Under the pieces are notes generated by a model. That model saw only the letters and a list, made by a program, of their open reading frames with translations. It made no database searches and had not been told where the DNA came from. A stretch of DNA of 64,000 nt from Acetatifactor sp. (GTDB lineage: Bacteria > Bacillota > Clostridia > Lachnospirales > Lachnospiraceae): assembly GCA_022511465.1 (NCBI GenBank), contig JAFLRM010000006.1, positions 31,157-95,156 of the forward strand, read 5' to 3'. Positions within the stretch are counted from its first letter, which is position 1. The number at the start of each line of letters is the position of its first letter. Positions 60,493 to 64,000 of this stretch are shown piece by piece. A program made the translations under genes and the position numbers.

Positions 60493-61311
60493 ATGGATGC
60501 ATATAAAAAACTAAAGTTAGAATTTAAAGGAGTAAAGAGTGTAATTGAAAATTATGCTGATGGTGGTAATGTCGCAAATTATCTTTATGGTATGGAAAAT
60601 GCATTAATAAATGATGACGTAGAAAGTGTTTTATATCTTTTGAATGAAATATGCATTTGGTATCAAGACAATATAAATGATATACATAATGATACATATG
60701 TATATGATATGCATGAACATGATAGAAATATGAGTTTGTTAGAAGGTATTAAAAAGGATTTAGATAATTACGATTTTAATAAAATATTTAATGAGGATAA
60801 TAATAAGATTAAAACTCAAAATATCCCCAAGATTTTCATTAGCCATCGTTCTACCGACAAGAAATATGGAGATGCCCTTGAGAAACTTATTGTGGGTTTA
60901 GGTGTAAAAAATGAACAATTGATTTATTCATCACATCCATTACATAAGATACCACTTAATGAAAACATATATAATTATCTTAGAAAGAATATAAATCAAA
61001 AAGTATTTGTGATAATTTTATGGTCAAATGATTATTTAGAAAGTCCAGCATGTCTAAATGAAATGGGTGCTGCATGGGTTACACAATCAGATTATATCAA
61101 TATATACACACCAGATTTTTCTTTTGGTAATCCTAAATACCATGAATGTGCTGTTGATACAAGAAAAATGGGAGCAGTACTAAACGGAGATACTAACTGT
61201 AAAGCAAGCATGATAGAATTCAAAGATAAAATCCTGGAAATGTTTAATTTAACTTTGGATGAGCAAACATGGACATATTTATTGGATCAATTTATAGCAG
61301 AAATAAAATGA
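60493..61311 (+). CDS. TIR-domain protein, putative defence effector
   Basis: 272 aa. Residues 1-105 are helical and not recognised. Residues about 112-245 form a TIR domain: IPKIFISHRSTDKKYGDALE is the betaA-alphaA motif, VFVIILWSNDYL the core strand, and SPACLNEMG holds Glu190, the position of the catalytic Glu in NAD-cleaving TIRs. Bacterial TIR proteins commonly act as NADases or make nucleotide signals during phage infection. It lies 192 nt upstream of a nuclease-STAND gene. Whether the two form one system is open. Confidence 0.8.
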   Translation: MDAYKKLKLEFKGVKSVIENYADGGNVANYLYGMENALINDDVESVLYLLNEICIWYQDNINDIHNDTYVYDMHEHDRNMSLLEGIKKDLDNYDFNKIFNEDNNKIKTQNIPKIFISHRSTDKKYGDALEKLIVGLGVKNEQLIYSSHPLHKIPLNENIYNYLRKNINQKVFVIILWSNDYLESPACLNEMGAAWVTQSDYINIYTPDFSFGNPKYHECAVDTRKMGAVLNGDTNCKASMIEFKDKILEMFNLTLDEQTWTYLLDQFIAEIK

Positions 61312-61503
61312 AACAAATATATGATCACAATGTAATTTCTGTCAGTATTTTATATGATTTCATCCATATTGATGCAAAAATAGAAGGAATTGATAATGAA
61401 TTTCAGTAAATATTTGTTGAATTTAGGATAAAATAGGAACTCAGAAATAAGGAGTCTACTTATATACTTTGTAAACTGTATTTGAAGAGGAACAAGAGGT
61501 AGA

Positions 61504-63813
61504 ATGTACAATTTTAATAATTTAAGTGATTTTGAATTTGAAATGTTATGTAAAGATATTATGCAGAAGAAACTGGGGATAGATTTATATACATTTTCAA
61601 AAGGCAGGGATGGTGGAATTGATATTACGGACAATCCATCAAAATTGACATTGATCATACAAGTAAAGCATTATATAAATAGTAAGTACACTGATTTAGT
61701 TTCTAGTTTAAAAAAGGAAGTTGACAATGTCAAAAAATTGCAACCTCAAAAGTATTATATTTGTTGTGCAGTAAGATTAACAGCTAATAATAAAAAAGAG
61801 ATATATGAGATGTTTTCAGATTATATGGAAAGTGCAAACGATGTTATGTCACTTTTAGATATAAATGATTTTTTAGAAAGATCAGAGAACATTGATATAG
61901 TTCGAAAGAATTATAAATTGTGGCTTGAATCAACAGATATCTTAAGTGAAATAGCAAATCAAAGTGTTTTTGTTGACTGTGAATCTCTTTTATATAATAT
62001 AGAAGAAAGTAGCAAAGAATTTGTAGCATCTAACTTATACTATGAATGTTTAGAAATTCTCAATCAGGAAAGGATGTTATTGCTGCTTGGCATGCCGGGA
62101 ACGGGAAAGACAATAACAACAAAAATGCTCGCTTTATACTATGCGTCTGAAAGATATAGAATTCGATATACTACCAATGGGGATATTAAAGACTTAAAAA
62201 ATGCACTTTCTACGCAAAAAGATTTAAAAGAAGTAGTACTACTGGATGATTGTTTAGGCCAGCATTATTTTAGGATGAAAGAGACGCAAGAGAACGAACT
62301 TTTAGGCTTAGTAAAGTATATTTCAATGAATAAAAATAAAAAGTTAATTATGAATTCTCGAGTAACTATTTTTAATCAGGCAAATGAGCGTTCTGTTGAG
62401 TTTCGGCATTTTGTAGAAGATAAGAGATTTAAAATTAAAGTTCTCGATATGAATCAATTATCTATACTGGATAAGGGGAGAATTTTTCATAATCATGTTT
62501 ATTTTAAAAAATTGCCATTAGCTTACTATCGGGAGATTTGTAGGGATTATAATTACAGAGAAATAGTAAAGCATAAAAATTATACACCACGTATAATGGA
62601 ATTTGTGACACGAAAAGTCAATTATAAAAACGTCCCAAGTGAACAATATTTTATATACATAATGAAATGCTTAGATAATCCCACGGAGATATGGCATGAT
62701 GAGTTCTCTGAAAAATTACAGCAAGAGGATAGAGTGCTTTTGACAACATTATATTCTTTGACTGATACAAGTATTATTGCGGAAACGCTTAAACGAGCAT
62801 TTAATCATAGGTTAAGTCATACTATGACAATAGATACAAGTAGAAATATATGGGAAGATGTTATTAAGCGTTTAGAGGGTGCATTCATAATAATTATAGA
62901 AAAGAATGGTAAAAAAGAGATAGGAGTAATTAACCCATCTGTCAATGATTTTCTGAAAGAATATTTACAAAAGAATGACATAGAACGAGAGAATATAAAA
63001 GAAAATGCAATTGAGTATGAGCAAATAAAAAGAGGATTTTCAGAAAGAATGGAAGACATTATTCGAAACGGAAAAGCGGCTTCAATTAACTATCCCAGTT
63101 CGAATGAGAGACTATTTGTAATTCTTTCCTATATTTGTAAACTTGGAGTGTTGAATGATTGTTATAAATGCTTTGTTGAAAGTTTCTTTGAATCATTGCC
63201 ATATGGTGTATTTGAAGGAATGCTGAACAGATGTGAGATAGCTATTATATTGCTTTCTACAGACTTTGAAGAGTTTTATAATACGTATGCTTGTATAGAT
63301 AAAGAGACATTAATTAATTTTTTAAGAAGCATGGATTTAGATGAGTATCAAAGTCTTATTACAACAGCGCAAGAATATGGAATTGACTTTTTCTATACAG
63401 AATATAGAGATGTATTTATCGATGCTATAAATGTTGCCATTATCGCATATATGGAACATATTGATGCTGATAATTATTATGTAAAGTATGATATTGATGA
63501 TTTATTGGTACAGAATATGAAATTTAGTGGTCCCTATGAGGAGTTGGACGAAGAAGGTGTTACGCAAACTATTTGCGAGTGGATAAAGGATGATGTGGAA
63601 GAAGAGGTTTTTGAATTGACAAAAGACCTGCCACAAGATATTTTAAGTAATATTAATATTGTAAGAAACAATATAAATATAAATATGTCGGATATAGAAA
63701 GTTTTATAGATTCTTATTTTGAACCACCAGATTTATATGATGATTATCGTGAAAGAAATTTTGATTATGGTGGTATTAATGAAATGAGTATTTTGGATTG
63801 TATTTTCAAATGA
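61504..63813 (+). CDS. Restriction-endonuclease-like/STAND NTPase fusion (Avs-like)
   Basis: 769 aa. The N-terminal domain (about 1-130) has the Mrr-type nuclease pattern: LSDFEFEMLCKDIM, GRDGGIDI with Asp40, and IIQVKHY with Gln53/Lys55. A STAND NTPase follows, with Walker A GMPGTGKT (196-203) and Walker B VVLLDD (244-249). The preceding FVASNLYYECLEILNQ resembles the nSTAND3 class. The C-terminal about 400 residues are helical without obvious repeats and may sense a phage product. Nuclease-STAND fusions of the Avs type degrade DNA on recognising phage proteins. This one is shorter than the described Avs proteins. Confidence 0.8.
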   Translation: MYNFNNLSDFEFEMLCKDIMQKKLGIDLYTFSKGRDGGIDITDNPSKLTLIIQVKHYINSKYTDLVSSLKKEVDNVKKLQPQKYYICCAVRLTANNKKEIYEMFSDYMESANDVMSLLDINDFLERSENIDIVRKNYKLWLESTDILSEIANQSVFVDCESLLYNIEESSKEFVASNLYYECLEILNQERMLLLLGMPGTGKTITTKMLALYYASERYRIRYTTNGDIKDLKNALSTQKDLKEVVLLDDCLGQHYFRMKETQENELLGLVKYISMNKNKKLIMNSRVTIFNQANERSVEFRHFVEDKRFKIKVLDMNQLSILDKGRIFHNHVYFKKLPLAYYREICRDYNYREIVKHKNYTPRIMEFVTRKVNYKNVPSEQYFIYIMKCLDNPTEIWHDEFSEKLQQEDRVLLTTLYSLTDTSIIAETLKRAFNHRLSHTMTIDTSRNIWEDVIKRLEGAFIIIIEKNGKKEIGVINPSVNDFLKEYLQKNDIERENIKENAIEYEQIKRGFSERMEDIIRNGKAASINYPSSNERLFVILSYICKLGVLNDCYKCFVESFFESLPYGVFEGMLNRCEIAIILLSTDFEEFYNTYACIDKETLINFLRSMDLDEYQSLITTAQEYGIDFFYTEYRDVFIDAINVAIIAYMEHIDADNYYVKYDIDDLLVQNMKFSGPYEELDEEGVTQTICEWIKDDVEEEVFELTKDLPQDILSNINIVRNNININMSDIESFIDSYFEPPDLYDDYRERNFDYGGINEMSILDCIFK

Positions 63814-63917
63814 AGACTTTTTGGATCCTGTTATTAGATTAAAGATGGAGCATGGTTGCTAACAGGTTCGTTGCATTACAGGTGAGTTTGTGTTACGTCA
63901 TCAGTTTTAAGATGTAG
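63814..63917. other. Right end of element 2, non-coding
   Basis: No gene is seen. CCTGTTA (63827-63833) and TAACAGG (63860-63866) could form a hairpin after the STAND gene, but there is no U-run. Confidence 0.4.
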
Positions 63918-64000
63918 CATCTTTATTGCCCCCTCACGGAATGTGGAGACGGTATGCTTATTGTCCAAACTTAATGTCGAGCATCATATTGAGGTGGAAT
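63901..64000 (+). pseudogene. Start of another RlmD-like C-terminal tail (cut by the window end)
   Basis: The frame is open through the edge. It reads IFIAPSRNVETVCLLSKL and then NVEHHIEVE. VETVCLLSK is the usual end of RlmD/RumA proteins, and the HHIEVE continuation resembles tails that I associate with RlmD-like ORFs on mobile elements. It has no start here. It could be the displaced original rlmD end or the left end of a third element. Confidence 0.55.
63918..63955 (+). repeat. Right junction of element 2
   Basis: The block CATCTTTATTGC-CCCC-TCACGG (63918-63939) matches 60089-60110 at 19 of 22 positions. It is followed by a diverged core AATGTGGAGACGGTAT that keeps the RlmD-like frame (NVETV). 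Confidence 0.7.

Larger units (their letters stand above)
60111..63939. mobile_element. Integrative element 2, carrying TIR and nuclease-STAND genes
   Basis: About 3.8 kb between the junction at 60111 and the right-end block 63918-63939. It is A+T-rich like element 1 and has the same left-end block (60216-60274), but no recombinase gene. It may rely on the integrase of element 1 or have lost its own. Contents: a TIR protein and a restriction-endonuclease-like/STAND NTPase fusion. Confidence 0.7.

Overview
The window is a piece of a Gram-positive, endospore-forming Clostridia chromosome, most likely Lachnospiraceae or a close relative. The evidence is a complete spoIIIAA-AH operon, spoIVB, the Firmicute block asp23-nusB-xseAB-ispA-dxs-tlyA-nadK-argR-recN-spoIVB, a lysine riboswitch ahead of dapA-dapB, a YerC-type TrpR-like regulator, bactofilin, and a DUF1836 protein. 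Codon use is moderately G+C-rich for about the first 55.7 kb and then turns sharply A+T-rich. No rRNA, tRNA or CRISPR array was seen.

Layout. 1-3.5 kb: two exported proteins (a DUF4015 glycosidase-like lipoprotein and a membrane-anchored transglutaminase-like protein) and a DtxR/MntR-type metalloregulator. 3.5-15.6 kb: a surface-glycan locus with a flippase, UDP-glucose dehydrogenase, UDP-glucuronate 4-epimerase and five glycosyltransferase-like genes. A small FeoB-associated Cys-rich protein and the trkH-trkA potassium-uptake pair sit inside it. 15.7-20.9 kb: spoIIIAA-AH, with candidate sigma-E promoters before AA and before AH, followed by a long structured hairpin. 21-25.3 kb: deoB, prfC and a second transglutaminase-like lipoprotein. 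25.4-36 kb: the conserved housekeeping/isoprenoid/DNA-repair block ending in spoIVB; no spo0A follows it. 36-43 kb: typA (reverse), a double OB-fold SSB-like protein, a corrinoid adenosyltransferase, riboswitch-dapA-dapB, an Asn-rich lipoprotein and a stand-alone HisA of the eukaryotic (HIS6) type. 43-55.7 kb: a PTS EIIC-like permease, a degenerate LytM protein with bactofilin, small regulators, a HIT protein, an orphan ABC solute-binding lipoprotein, an SPFH/zinc-ribbon pair, pcrA and rlmD.

The most interesting part is 55.69-64 kb. The 3' end of rlmD carries two tandem, A+T-rich integrative elements. Their left ends are marked by a 33-bp near-identical repeat (55689-55721 and 60111-60143) and by related blocks about 100 bp further in. 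Their right ends share a 22-bp block (60089-60110 and 63918-63939). Element 1 (about 4.4 kb) carries a large serine recombinase, a recombinase fragment, the remnant of an OLD-like ATPase and an intact NACHT STAND NTPase. Element 2 (about 3.8 kb) carries a TIR-domain protein and a restriction-endonuclease-like/STAND NTPase fusion, and no visible recombinase. Every junction keeps an open reading frame matching the RlmD C-terminus. A different RlmD-like tail begins after element 2, which suggests a third element beyond the window. I read this as a stepwise-built anti-phage defence island at rlmD. That reading is inference from domains and repeats, not demonstrated function.
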